From Actinoplanes missouriensis 431 (lineage in GTDB: Bacteria > Actinomycetota > Actinomycetes > Mycobacteriales > Micromonosporaceae), in the NCBI RefSeq assembly GCF_000284295.1, contig NC_017093.1, forward strand, positions 930,001 through 994,000: DNA of 64,000 nucleotides, given 5' to 3'. Below are positions 36,843 through 45,514 of the stretch, in pieces. The notes beneath the pieces are model-generated. The model had not been told where the DNA came from. It was given only the letters and a program-made list of their open reading frames with translations, and ran no database searches. The position numbers and the translations under genes are program-made. Each line of letters begins with the position of its first letter. The first letter of the stretch is position 1.

Positions 36843-38504
36843 TCAGACCGCCACCCGGGAGACCTCCCGGATCGAGGTCAGCCCGCCGGCGGCTTTGGCC
36901 AGGCCGTCGGAGCGCAGGTCGTACATGCCCTGGGCCAGGGCGGCCTCGCGGATCTCGCCGGCCGAGGCCCGCCGGATGGTCATCGACTCGATCTCCGCGG
37001 TCACCGGCATCACCTCGTGCAGCGCGATCCGGCCCTTGTAACCGGTGTTCGCGCAGTTGCGGCAGCCGACCGGCCGGTACAGCACCTCGGGGTAGGCCAG
37101 GTCCTCCATCGGCCAGCGGGCGGCCATGATCTCCTCCTCGGTCGGCGCGTACGCCTCCTTGCACCAGTCGCAGATCCGCCGGGCCAGCCGCTGTGCCAGC
37201 ACGCAGTCCAGCGACGAGCCGACCAGGAACGGCTCGATGCCCATCTCGGTGAGCCGGGTGACCGCACCCGGCGCGTCGTTGGTGTGCAGGGTGGAGAGCA
37301 AGAGGTGGCCGGTGAGCGCGGCCTCGACCGCGATCTGCGCGGTGTTGCCGTCCCGGATCTCGCCGATCAGCACCACGTCCGGGTCGGTCCGCAGGATCGC
37401 CGGCAGCACCGAGGCGAACGTCAGCCCGGCCTTCGCGTTGACCTGCACCTGGTTGATCCCGCGCAACCGGTACTCGACCGGGTCCTCCACGGTGATCACG
37501 TTGATCTCCGGCCGGCTGATCTTGCCGAGGGTGGCGTAGAGCGTGGTGGACTTGCCGGAGCCGGTCGGGCCGGTGACCAGGACCATGCCGTGCGGTTTGG
37601 TGAACGAAGCGCTGAACCGGTCCAGGTTGTGCTGGGTGAAGCCCAGCTTCGAGAGGTCCAGGTCGATGCCGCCGGTGTCCAGGACGCGGAGCACGATCTT
37701 CTCGCCCCAGACCGTGGGCAGCGTCGCGGTACGCAGGTCGACGGTCCGGTCCCGGATAAGCGCGCTGATCCGGCCGTTCTGCGGCAGCCGCTTCTCGGTG
37801 ATGTCGACGCCAGACATGATCTTTATACGCGAGGTGAGCGCGGCCATCACGCCGCGCGGCACGATGTCCAGCTCGTGCAGCACGCCGTCGATCCGGTACC
37901 GCACCCGCATGTCGTCCTCGGTCGGCTCCAGGTGCAGGTCGGAGGCGCGGTTCATGACGGCCTGCTCGATCAGGCTGTTCACGTACCTGACGATCGGCGC
38001 GTCCTCGGTGCTGGTGGCCTGCGCGGACATGGCCGAGTCCTCGACCTCGTCGGCCAGGTCGGCGAGGTCGGCGCCCTCGCGCTGGAGGCGTTCGATGATC
38101 CGGCGAACCTCGCTGCGGGCCACCACGACCGGGCGGATGGTCATGCCGGTCGCCGCGCGCACGTCGTCCAGCGCCACCACGTCGGCCGGGTCGGTCACAC
38201 CGACGACCAGCTCGCCGTCGTTGATGGCGAGGCCGAGGACCCGGTGACGCAGCACCACCGGCAGCGGGATGCGCTTGAGCGCTGTCGGGTCCGGAGTGAA
38301 ACCGACCAGGTCCAGCGTGTTGATGCCGAACGCGGCGGCCGCGGCCTTGGTGAGCTGCTCCTCGGTGACCACCTGGTCGTTGATCAGGACAGCGCGTACC
38401 GACCGTCCGCTGCGCTGCGCCTCATCGGCTGCCGCATCAACCGCGTGCGGGTCGACGCCGATCTGCTTGAGGGCATCGAGCAGCGGGCGGAACGTTTGAT
38501 CCAT
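36843..38504 (-). CDS. pilB: Pilus assembly ATPase PilB (GspE/PulE family)
   Basis: Extension ATPase, 553 residues. An N-terminal MshEN-like domain (about 1-140) of the type that can bind cyclic di-GMP precedes the ATPase core: Walker A GPTGSGKST at 312-320, GEIRD at 381-385, and a tetracysteine zinc motif C445-x2-C448...C481-x2-C484. ATG 38504 follows GGAGG and is preferred to an in-frame ATG 33 bases upstream. It is the first gene of the operon. Confidence 0.94.
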   Translation of the reverse strand: MDQTFRPLLDALKQIGVDPHAVDAAADEAQRSGRSVRAVLINDQVVTEEQLTKAAAAAFGINTLDLVGFTPDPTALKRIPLPVVLRHRVLGLAINDGELVVGVTDPADVVALDDVRAATGMTIRPVVVARSEVRRIIERLQREGADLADLADEVEDSAMSAQATSTEDAPIVRYVNSLIEQAVMNRASDLHLEPTEDDMRVRYRIDGVLHELDIVPRGVMAALTSRIKIMSGVDITEKRLPQNGRISALIRDRTVDLRTATLPTVWGEKIVLRVLDTGGIDLDLSKLGFTQHNLDRFSASFTKPHGMVLVTGPTGSGKSTTLYATLGKISRPEINVITVEDPVEYRLRGINQVQVNAKAGLTFASVLPAILRTDPDVVLIGEIRDGNTAQIAVEAALTGHLLLSTLHTNDAPGAVTRLTEMGIEPFLVGSSLDCVLAQRLARRICDWCKEAYAPTEEEIMAARWPMEDLAYPEVLYRPVGCRNCANTGYKGRIALHEVMPVTAEIESMTIRRASAGEIREAALAQGMYDLRSDGLAKAAGGLTSIREVSRVAV

Positions 38505-38549
38505 CGAGTCCTCCGACGGACCCATCGGACGTCGCACCGGATTGCTGAG

Positions 38550-39506
38550 TCACCCCGTGTGCCGGAACGTCCGGCGATAGGCGGAAGGTGCCACTCCGAT
38601 CGTGGCGTGCAGATGCTGCCGCAATGCGGTCGCGCTGCCCAGTCCGGCCCGCCGGGCCACCGCCTCCACGCCGAGGTCGGTGGACTCCAGCAGGAGGCGG
38701 GCCTGCTCCACCCGCCGGCGCAGCAGCCACTGCCGGGGACTGAGCCCGGTCTCGTCCCGGAAGCGCCGGGTGAACGTGCGCACGCTCATCCGCGCGTGCG
38801 CCGCCATCTCCTCCAGGCTCACCGGCTCGGCCAGCCGTTCCAGCACCCAGGCCCGGGTCGCCTCGGTGCCTCTGCCGGCTGCGGACGGCACCGGCCGCTC
38901 GATGAACTGGGCCTGGCCGCCGTCCCGCCAGGGCGGCACCACGCACCGGCGGGCCGCCCGGTTGGCCACCTCGCTGCCGTGGTCGGCTCGCACGATGTGC
39001 AGGCAGAGGTCGATCCCGGCGCCGACGCCGGCCGAGGTCAGCACGTCGCCGTCGTCCATGAAGAGCACGTCGAAGTCCCATCCGACGCCCGGGTAGAGCC
39101 GGCGCAGAACCCGCTCATAGGCCCAGTGGCTGGCCGCCGGACGCCCGTCGAGCAGGCCGGCCGCGGCCAGGACCGACGCGGAGGTGCAGATCGAGACGAT
39201 CCGGGCGCCCCGTTCGGCGGCGGCGCGCAGCGCGTCCCGGATCTCCGGATCGATGGTCCCGTCCAGGATCGGTCCGACGCCGTGGACGCCGGGCACCACC
39301 ACGGTGCCGGCGATCCGCAGCGTCTCCAGGCCGTGGTCGGGGATCACGGTGAAGCCGGCCGAGCTGCGAACCGGGCCGGGACCGCAGACCCGTACGTCGT
39401 AGAGAAGCTCGTCGTCGGCGCGGCGGGCGGACCGGAACACCTGCACGGGCGTGCCCAGGTCGAAAGCGACCACACCCTCCAACGCCAGGACGGCGACGAT
39501 ATGCAC
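38550..39506 (-). CDS. GlxA-type transcriptional regulator (DJ-1/PfpI plus AraC)
   Basis: A 318-residue protein with an N-terminal glutamine-amidotransferase-like DJ-1/PfpI domain (VAVLALEGVVAFDLGTPVQVF; the nucleophile-elbow segment VSICTSASVLAAAGLL keeps a cysteine) and a C-terminal AraC helix-turn-helix pair (MAAHARMSVRTFTRRFRDETG). The GTG at 39506 gives the usual family length. It is divergent from an MFS transporter that it probably controls. Confidence 0.88.
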   Translation of the reverse strand: MHIVAVLALEGVVAFDLGTPVQVFRSARRADDELLYDVRVCGPGPVRSSAGFTVIPDHGLETLRIAGTVVVPGVHGVGPILDGTIDPEIRDALRAAAERGARIVSICTSASVLAAAGLLDGRPAASHWAYERVLRRLYPGVGWDFDVLFMDDGDVLTSAGVGAGIDLCLHIVRADHGSEVANRAARRCVVPPWRDGGQAQFIERPVPSAAGRGTEATRAWVLERLAEPVSLEEMAAHARMSVRTFTRRFRDETGLSPRQWLLRRRVEQARLLLESTDLGVEAVARRAGLGSATALRQHLHATIGVAPSAYRRTFRHTG

Positions 39507-39623
39507 AGCCTTCAGTCCGATCTTGGGTGGTGGGCGGGGAGGTTGGATGGCATGGCTCGATTCTTGCGCATCATGGCCTCCCGGCCACTCGATCGGTGGT
39601 GCCGGATTCCGCAGAATCCGGGT

Positions 39624-40955
39624 GTGAGACGAATCCACCCCGCTTGGACCGTGGCCGCGGTGACCTTCATCGCGCTGATCGGCGCGGCCGGTTTCCGCGC
39701 CACCCCGTCCGTCCTGCTCCAGCCGCTGCACGACGAGTTCGGCTGGTCACTCGGCACCATCTCGGCCGCCGTGTCGGTGAACCTGCTGCTCTACGGCCTG
39801 ACCGCCCCGTTCGCCGCCGCCCTGATGGACAGGTTCGGCATCCGGCGGGTCGCGGCGGCGGCGCTGCTGCTCGTCTCGGCCGGCTCCGGGCTGACCCTGT
39901 GGATGTCACAGAGCTGGCAGCTGATGCTCTGCTGGGGCGTCCTGGTCGGCCTCGGCACCGGGTCGCTCGCCCTCGGATTCGTCGCCACCATCACTGGGCG
40001 CTGGTTCGTCAAGCACCGCGGCCTGGTCACCGGCGTGCTCACGGCGGGCGGCGCGACCGGCAACCTGATCTTCCTGCCGGTGCTGTCCCGGATCGCCGGG
40101 TCGGACGGGTGGCGGACGGCCGCTCTGACCGTCTCGGTGGCGGCGCTTCTCGTCGTACCCCTGATTTATTGGCGGTTGAGAGATTTTCCGGCCGACCTGG
40201 GGGTGACCGCCTACGGAGGCATCGGCGCTTCCCGGATCGACCAACCCCGAGGCGCAGCCCGCACCGCGTTGCGCGGACTGCGGGACGCCGCGCGGACCCG
40301 AGCGTTCTGGCTGCTGGCGGGCGGGTTCGCGATCTGCGGCGCGACCACCAACGGGCTGGTCGGCACGCACTTCATCCCGGCCGCGCACGACCACGGCATG
40401 CCGCAGACCACCGCGGCCGGCCTGCTCGCCCTGGTCGGCGTCTTCGACATCGTCGGCACCATCGCGTCCGGCTGGTTGACCGACCGGGTGGACAGCCGGA
40501 TCCTGCTCGGCGGTTACTACTTCCTGCGCGGGCTGTCGCTGCTGGTGCTGCCGTCCATCCTGGCCGCGACCGCGCACCCGAGCATGCTGGTCTTCATCCT
40601 CTTCTACGGCCTGGACTGGGTGGCGACGGTGCCGCCGACGGTCACGCTCTGCCGGGAGTACTTCGGCGCGGCCGGCCCGATCGTCTTCGGCTGGGTCTTC
40701 GCCTCGCACCAGTTCGGTGCGGCGATCGCGGCCACCGCGGCCGGCCTGGTCCGCGATCAGCTCGGTGCGTACACGATGGCCTGGTACGGCGCGGGGGCCC
40801 TGGCCATCCTCGCCTCGGTGCTCAGCCTGATGCTCTTCGCCGGCAAGAAGATCAAGACCATCTCGCCCGATCTGGGCCTAGCCGTCAAAACCAAAGCCGT
40901 CAAAACCAAAGCCGTCAAAACCAAAGCCGTCAAAACCAAAGCCGTCAGGGCGTGA
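39624..40955 (+). CDS. MFS transporter with a repeated lysine-rich tail
   Basis: A 443-residue 12-helix major facilitator of the monocarboxylate/oxalate-formate type. The N-terminal WTVAAVTFIALIGAAGFRATPSVL (shown in part) and motif LMDRFGIRRV between helices 2 and 3 are seen. The C-terminal tail is K-T-K-A-V repeated four times, encoded by four perfect 15-bp copies. GTG 39624 is used. ATG 39552 with GGGGAGG nearby would add 24 residues and is possible. The gene is divergent from the GlxA regulator. The substrate is unknown. Confidence 0.85.
   Translation: MRRIHPAWTVAAVTFIALIGAAGFRATPSVLLQPLHDEFGWSLGTISAAVSVNLLLYGLTAPFAAALMDRFGIRRVAAAALLLVSAGSGLTLWMSQSWQLMLCWGVLVGLGTGSLALGFVATITGRWFVKHRGLVTGVLTAGGATGNLIFLPVLSRIAGSDGWRTAALTVSVAALLVVPLIYWRLRDFPADLGVTAYGGIGASRIDQPRGAARTALRGLRDAARTRAFWLLAGGFAICGATTNGLVGTHFIPAAHDHGMPQTTAAGLLALVGVFDIVGTIASGWLTDRVDSRILLGGYYFLRGLSLLVLPSILAATAHPSMLVFILFYGLDWVATVPPTVTLCREYFGAAGPIVFGWVFASHQFGAAIAATAAGLVRDQLGAYTMAWYGAGALAILASVLSLMLFAGKKIKTISPDLGLAVKTKAVKTKAVKTKAVKTKAVRA
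40881..40947 (+). repeat. 15-bp coding minisatellite
   Basis: GCCGTCAAAACCAAA occurs four times without mismatch (40881-40940) plus a partial fifth copy. The unit is a multiple of three and AT-richer than the rest of the gene, so copy-number change would lengthen or shorten the transporter tail without a frameshift. Confidence 0.92.
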
Positions 40956-41262
40956 CCCGGACGACCTCCAGCAGCCCGCTCAGCACCAGGATCTGCCGGA
41001 CGTTGGCGCTGGGGTGGGCCAGCCGGAACGCGATCGACTTGTCCCGGGCGCGCTGAAAACCGGAGATCAGGGCGCCGAGACCGGTCGAGTCGATGAACGC
41101 CACACCTGCCATGTCCACCACGATCTCGCGCGGGCGGCTCGCCACCGCTTCGCCCAGCACGACCCGCAGCCGCTCCACGGTCAGAATGTCGATCTCGCCC
41201 TGCAGCGTCACCGTGGCCGTGCCGTCGGCGACATCCAGACTCGTCACGATCTCATCAGTCAC
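40945..41262 (-). CDS. STAS-domain anti-sigma factor antagonist
   Basis: A 105-residue protein with the STAS fold: TLQGEIDILTVERLR, VDMAGVAFIDSTGLGALI (the serine in DSTGLG is the usual phosphorylation site) and a C-terminal VLSGLLEVVRV. It resembles SpoIIAA/RsbV-type antagonists, which release sigma factors when dephosphorylated. The GAF-SpoIIE phosphatase at 50905 is a plausible but distant partner. GTG 41262 is chosen for family length. Its last codons overlap the convergent MFS gene by 11 bases. Confidence 0.85.
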   Translation of the reverse strand: MTDEIVTSLDVADGTATVTLQGEIDILTVERLRVVLGEAVASRPREIVVDMAGVAFIDSTGLGALISGFQRARDKSIAFRLAHPSANVRQILVLSGLLEVVRVTP

Positions 41263-41355
41263 CGGGGAGCCTTCCGTCTCGAGCGCGTGCCCGCTTTGCG
41301 TTGGCGGGGGTTCCACGTACGGTAATCGGCATCACCAACACGTGAGGAGCACAGT

Positions 41356-43779
41356 GTGCCGATCCGTGGCGGCCTGCCGCCGCGCAACCCCCGCTTCGTG
41401 GGCCGGGAGGAATTGCTGACCCGGGTGCGCGGTCTGCTCGGCAACGGTCCGGTGGTGCTGCTGCCGAGCCCGGATCACCAGCTCGGCGGTACCGGACGTA
41501 CCCAATTGGCGGTGGAATATGCCTATCGCCTCGCCGACACCTACGACCTCGTCTGGTGGATCCCGGCCGAGCAGAACGCCGGGATGCGGGCCGCGCTCGC
41601 CGGTCTGGCACAGCAGCTCGGCATCCCGGAGGCGCGTGATCTGAACCGGACACTCGGCGCGGTGCGCGACGCGCTGAGCCGGGGCGAGCCGTACCGCAAC
41701 TGGCTCGTCGTCTTCGAGAACGCGAACCGGCCCGAGGACATCATGCCGTACCTGCCGAGCGGCGCCGGGCACGTGCTGGTGACCAGCCGGAACCCACGAT
41801 GGACGGCCGAGGTGGCACAGGCGCTGCCGGTGCCGGTCTTCGACCGGACGGACAGTGTGGACCTGCTGCGCGCCCGGGCGCCGGAGCTGTCCGCGGCCGA
41901 CGCCGAGGAGCTGGCGTCCCGTCTCGACGACGTGCCGATGGCGCTGGACCTGGCCGCCGCGGTGCGCGAGGCCGCCGGCTGGCCGCTGAGCGAGTACCTG
42001 CGCCGGTACGACGAGCGGGCCGCCGAGCTGGCCTTCCCCACCCCGATCCGGGTGGCCTGGGGACTGGCCGCCGAGGCGCTCGGCGAGGACGCGCCGGCCG
42101 ACCGGGTCCTGCTGGAGCTCTGCACGTTCCTGGCCAGCGCGCCGATTTCCTGGCGACTGCTCTGGGCGGCGCGCACCCTGCCGCTGGAGGGTGAGGTCGC
42201 CCGCACGGTCCGGGTCGAGCGCCGGCTGCGGGCCGCGATGCGCCGGATCGGCCGCTTCGGCCTGGCCGACCTGGATCCGGCCGGCGAGAGCCTCACCGTG
42301 CACCCGCTGGTCCGGGGCATGTTCGGTCAGGAGCTCAGCTCGGAGCGGCACGCCGCGCTGCTGCGCACGGTCCGCGGGATGCTGGCGGCCGCCGACCCGG
42401 GCGACCCGGACAACCCGGCCGGCTGGTACCGGTACGCCGAGCTGGCGCCGCACCTGATCCACTCCGACCTGCTCGGCGGCGACGCCGAGGAGGTTCGTCA
42501 GCTGGTCATCAACTGCATCCGGTTCCACTTCGCCCGGGGTGACTACGACTCCAGCCGGGACCTGGCGTCGTCGGCGGTGGCCCGCTGGCGTGACGCGCTC
42601 GGCGAGACGGCCGAGCAGACGCTTCTCGCCGCGTTCCATCTGGCGAACGCGTTGCGGGCGGTGGGGCGTACCTCGGATGCCCGGAACCTGAACCTGCAGA
42701 CGCTGCGCACCCAGCGCGAGGTCTTCGGCGCCGACGACGAGGCGACCCTGGCGACCGCCAACAGCGTCGGCGGCGACCTGCGGATGCAGGGCCACTTCGG
42801 GCAGGCCCGGCAGCTCGACGCGGACAACCTGGTCCGCTACCGGCGGCTGTTCGGCGAGAGCTTCCCGACCGCGCTGCGCTGTGCCAACAACCTCGCCGCC
42901 GACCTGCGGCTGCTCGGCGACTTCCGGGGCGCCCGGACGATCGACGAGCAGGTGCTCCGGCACCGGCAGGCGATCTTCGTGGACGGCCACCCGGAGACGC
43001 TGTCGTCCCGCACCGGCCTCGCCTTCGACCTGTACGGGCTGGGCGACTTCGCCGCCGCCGCGGCGGTGCTCGCCGGCCAGCCGTCCGGACGGGTGCCCGC
43101 CGACCACCCGTTCGCGCTCTGGGCCGGCCGGTTCGCCGCGATGGCGGCCCGCCGCCGGGGGCAGCCCGAGGCCCGCGAGCTGGCCGCCGCCAACTTCGCG
43201 GCGTGCCGGCAGAAATTCGGTGACCTGAGCGTCGACACGCTCGCCGCCGCGGTCTCGCTGGCGCACTGCGCCCGCGCCGAGGGCGACCTGACCGGCGCTC
43301 ACGAGCTGCTGGAACGGGCGGTGATCCGCTACCACGCGGTGCTCGGCGACGAGCATCCGTTCACGCTTGCCGCCTCGGCCGGGCTGGCCGCCGTGGTCCG
43401 CGCGGCAGGCCGGTACGCCGAGGCCCGCACCATCGACCATGAGGTGCTCGGTGGCCTGCGGCGCAGTGTCGGCGCCGACCATCCGTTCACGCTGAGCTGC
43501 GCGAACGGGTACGCGGCGGACCTGGCCGCGGCCGGCGAGGCGCAACCGGCCCGGGAGCTGGCCGCGGACACCCTGCGCCGATCCCGTCAGGTGCGCGGCG
43601 TGGACCACCCGGACACGGCGGCCTGCGCGTGGAACCTGGCGCTCGGTGACGGCGACGAGGCGGCACGGCAGCAGGCGCTGGACGCGCTGGCGAAGGCGTT
43701 CGGCGACGGCCACCCGGTGTTCCGGAGGACCGCCGAAGGCGTTCGCCTGGAGACCGACATCGATCTCCCGCCGCTCTGA
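41356..43779 (+). CDS. NB-ARC/TPR protein resembling FxsT of FxSxx-COOH systems
   Basis: An 807-residue protein. Residues about 8-330 form an NB-ARC-like STAND ATPase region (PPRNPRFVGREELL, LAVEYAYRLADTYDLVWWIPAEQ), and residues about 380-790 hold tetratricopeptide repeats with recurring GxxHPxTL and ARxxxxxxL units. The opening and the YDLVWWIPAEQ segment are those of FxsT proteins of the FxSxx-COOH peptide system. The P-loop is degenerate: LGGTGRT replaces GGVGKT, so R48 stands where the lysine should be. GAGGAG precedes GTG 41356. A FxSxx-COOH precursor lies 3.2 kb downstream on the other strand. Confidence 0.8.
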   Translation: MPIRGGLPPRNPRFVGREELLTRVRGLLGNGPVVLLPSPDHQLGGTGRTQLAVEYAYRLADTYDLVWWIPAEQNAGMRAALAGLAQQLGIPEARDLNRTLGAVRDALSRGEPYRNWLVVFENANRPEDIMPYLPSGAGHVLVTSRNPRWTAEVAQALPVPVFDRTDSVDLLRARAPELSAADAEELASRLDDVPMALDLAAAVREAAGWPLSEYLRRYDERAAELAFPTPIRVAWGLAAEALGEDAPADRVLLELCTFLASAPISWRLLWAARTLPLEGEVARTVRVERRLRAAMRRIGRFGLADLDPAGESLTVHPLVRGMFGQELSSERHAALLRTVRGMLAAADPGDPDNPAGWYRYAELAPHLIHSDLLGGDAEEVRQLVINCIRFHFARGDYDSSRDLASSAVARWRDALGETAEQTLLAAFHLANALRAVGRTSDARNLNLQTLRTQREVFGADDEATLATANSVGGDLRMQGHFGQARQLDADNLVRYRRLFGESFPTALRCANNLAADLRLLGDFRGARTIDEQVLRHRQAIFVDGHPETLSSRTGLAFDLYGLGDFAAAAAVLAGQPSGRVPADHPFALWAGRFAAMAARRRGQPEARELAAANFAACRQKFGDLSVDTLAAAVSLAHCARAEGDLTGAHELLERAVIRYHAVLGDEHPFTLAASAGLAAVVRAAGRYAEARTIDHEVLGGLRRSVGADHPFTLSCANGYAADLAAAGEAQPARELAADTLRRSRQVRGVDHPDTAACAWNLALGDGDEAARQQALDALAKAFGDGHPVFRRTAEGVRLETDIDLPPL

Positions 43780-43793
43780 GCTGAGCCGCGCGT

Positions 43794-45467
43794 CTAAGCA
43801 GCGCGTTCCGAGACCAGCGCCTCCTGATCCAGCCGCGAGGTCACCTCGTCGGCCGGCATCGGGCGGGCGAAGTGGTAACCCTGCGCCCGCCCGGCGCCGA
43901 GCCCGCGCAGCCAGTCCGCCTGCGCGGCGTCCTCGACGCCCTCGGCGACCGGGGCCAGGTCGAAGGTGCGGGCGATGTGCAGCACGGCCTCGGCCACCGA
44001 CGCACCGCCGCTGGACGGCATGCCCTGCACGAACGAGCGGTCGATCTTGACGACGTCGACCGGGAGGGTGCTCAGGTGGCTCAGCGACGAGAAACCGGTG
44101 CCGAAGTCGTCCAGGGCCAGCCGCACGCCGAGGGACTTGAGCCCGCCGAGGACCCGGGCCGACTCGTCCAGGTCGGTGAGCGCCACCGATTCGGTGAGTT
44201 CCAGCACCAGGTCGTTCGGGGGCAGGCCGGTGCGGTCCAGGATCTCGCGTACCTCGTCGATCAGCCGGGGGTTGCCGAGCTGCGACGCGGAGAGGTTGAC
44301 GTTGAGCTCGAATCCGGGGAACTGCCGCTGCCAGGCGATCGCCTGCCGGCAGGACTCCTCCAGGACCCAGCCGCCGATCCGGGGGAGCAGGCCGAGGGAC
44401 TCGGCGAGGTCGAGGAAGTCGGCCGGCGGGATCAGGCCGTACTCCGGGTGCCGCCAGCGGATCAGCGCCTCCACGCCGACGGTCCGGTCGTCCCCGGCCA
44501 GGTCGACGATCGGCTGGTAGTAGACCTCGAACTCGCCGGCGTCCAGCCCGCGCAGCAGGTCGGCCTCGGCACGGCGGCGAGCCTCGGCGGCGGCGAAGCG
44601 CACCGGGTCGAACCGCCGGGCGACCCCGCCACCCTCCTGCTTGGCCCGGAAGAGCGCCTGGTCGGCGCGGCGCAGCACGGAGTCGAGGCGCTCGTTGCGG
44701 CCGGCCACCGCGACGCCCGCGCTGACGCGCACGCTCATCGGGATACCGGCCACGGTGAGCGGCCGGTGCAGCTCGGTCAGGACCCGCTCGGCGACGGCGA
44801 TCGCCGCCTGCTCGTCCTCGACACCGGGCAGCAGCACGGCGAACTCGTCGCCGTCGAGCCGGGCCACCGTGTCGCCGGCCCGGACGTTCGTGGAGAGCCG
44901 GTCGGCGGCGGCGCGCAGCAGGTTGTCGCCGATCTCGTGCCCGTGGAACTCGTTGAGCGCCTTGAACCCGTCCAGGTCCACGATCACCACGGCGGTCTGC
45001 GCGCGGGACGGCTCGTGCAGCACGCCGTCGGCGTACTCCAGGAACATCCGGCGGTTGCCGAGGCCGGTCAGCGAGTCGCGGAACGCGTGCTGGGCGAGCA
45101 GGCTCTGCTGCCGGGAGAGGTCGGCGCTGACTCGCCTGCCGAGGTACTCCCGGGCCAGGACCGCGATCGCCACCAGCAGCACCAGGCCGACCGCGGTCGG
45201 GGTGAGCTCGCCGTGCAGCTGGCGGAACCCGGCGGTGACAAGCGCGGCAGCGGTGACCGCCGTGCGCAGCGCCGGCCGTCCGCCGTCCAGCAGCAGGACG
45301 GCGAGGCCCAGGCAGAGCGCCGCGAGCAGCGGCACGACGTGCCCACCGGGGTGCGCCCCCGGGTAGGGACCGCCCTCGGCGGGCCAGGCGAGCAGGACGA
45401 GCGAGGCGATCACGACGGTGTCGTCGACACCGACCCGTACCCGATCCAAGAATGCGTGACGACCCAC
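43794..45467 (-). CDS. Membrane GGDEF-EAL protein
   Basis: A 557-residue cyclic di-GMP enzyme. About four N-terminal membrane helices (15-110) are followed by a GGDEF domain (about 130-285) and an EAL domain (about 300-545). The cyclase signature reads D205-G-D-E-F, with aspartate in place of the first glycine. The phosphodiesterase signature E333-A-L is intact, as is LDDFGTGFSSL. GGAGG six bases before GTG 45467 sets the start. Net activity is uncertain: the EAL half looks more complete. It sits between the FxsT-like gene and the HExxH gene. Confidence 0.88.
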   Translation of the reverse strand: MGRHAFLDRVRVGVDDTVVIASLVLLAWPAEGGPYPGAHPGGHVVPLLAALCLGLAVLLLDGGRPALRTAVTAAALVTAGFRQLHGELTPTAVGLVLLVAIAVLAREYLGRRVSADLSRQQSLLAQHAFRDSLTGLGNRRMFLEYADGVLHEPSRAQTAVVIVDLDGFKALNEFHGHEIGDNLLRAAADRLSTNVRAGDTVARLDGDEFAVLLPGVEDEQAAIAVAERVLTELHRPLTVAGIPMSVRVSAGVAVAGRNERLDSVLRRADQALFRAKQEGGGVARRFDPVRFAAAEARRRAEADLLRGLDAGEFEVYYQPIVDLAGDDRTVGVEALIRWRHPEYGLIPPADFLDLAESLGLLPRIGGWVLEESCRQAIAWQRQFPGFELNVNLSASQLGNPRLIDEVREILDRTGLPPNDLVLELTESVALTDLDESARVLGGLKSLGVRLALDDFGTGFSSLSHLSTLPVDVVKIDRSFVQGMPSSGGASVAEAVLHIARTFDLAPVAEGVEDAAQADWLRGLGAGRAQGYHFARPMPADEVTSRLDQEALVSERAA

Positions 45468-45514
45468 GAGCCACCTCCGGCGAGTCGTATCGGTCCGCCG
45501 GCGGTGCAGATGAG

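Noticed and set aside
36678..39623. Upstream extension of the MFS transporter frame
   Set aside because: This open frame runs antisense through pilB and the GlxA gene. Only the part from 39624 has transporter features.
41332..45474. Long minus-strand open frame across the FxsT-like and GGDEF-EAL genes
   Set aside because: Shadow frame with low-complexity composition; both real genes are recognised in other frames.
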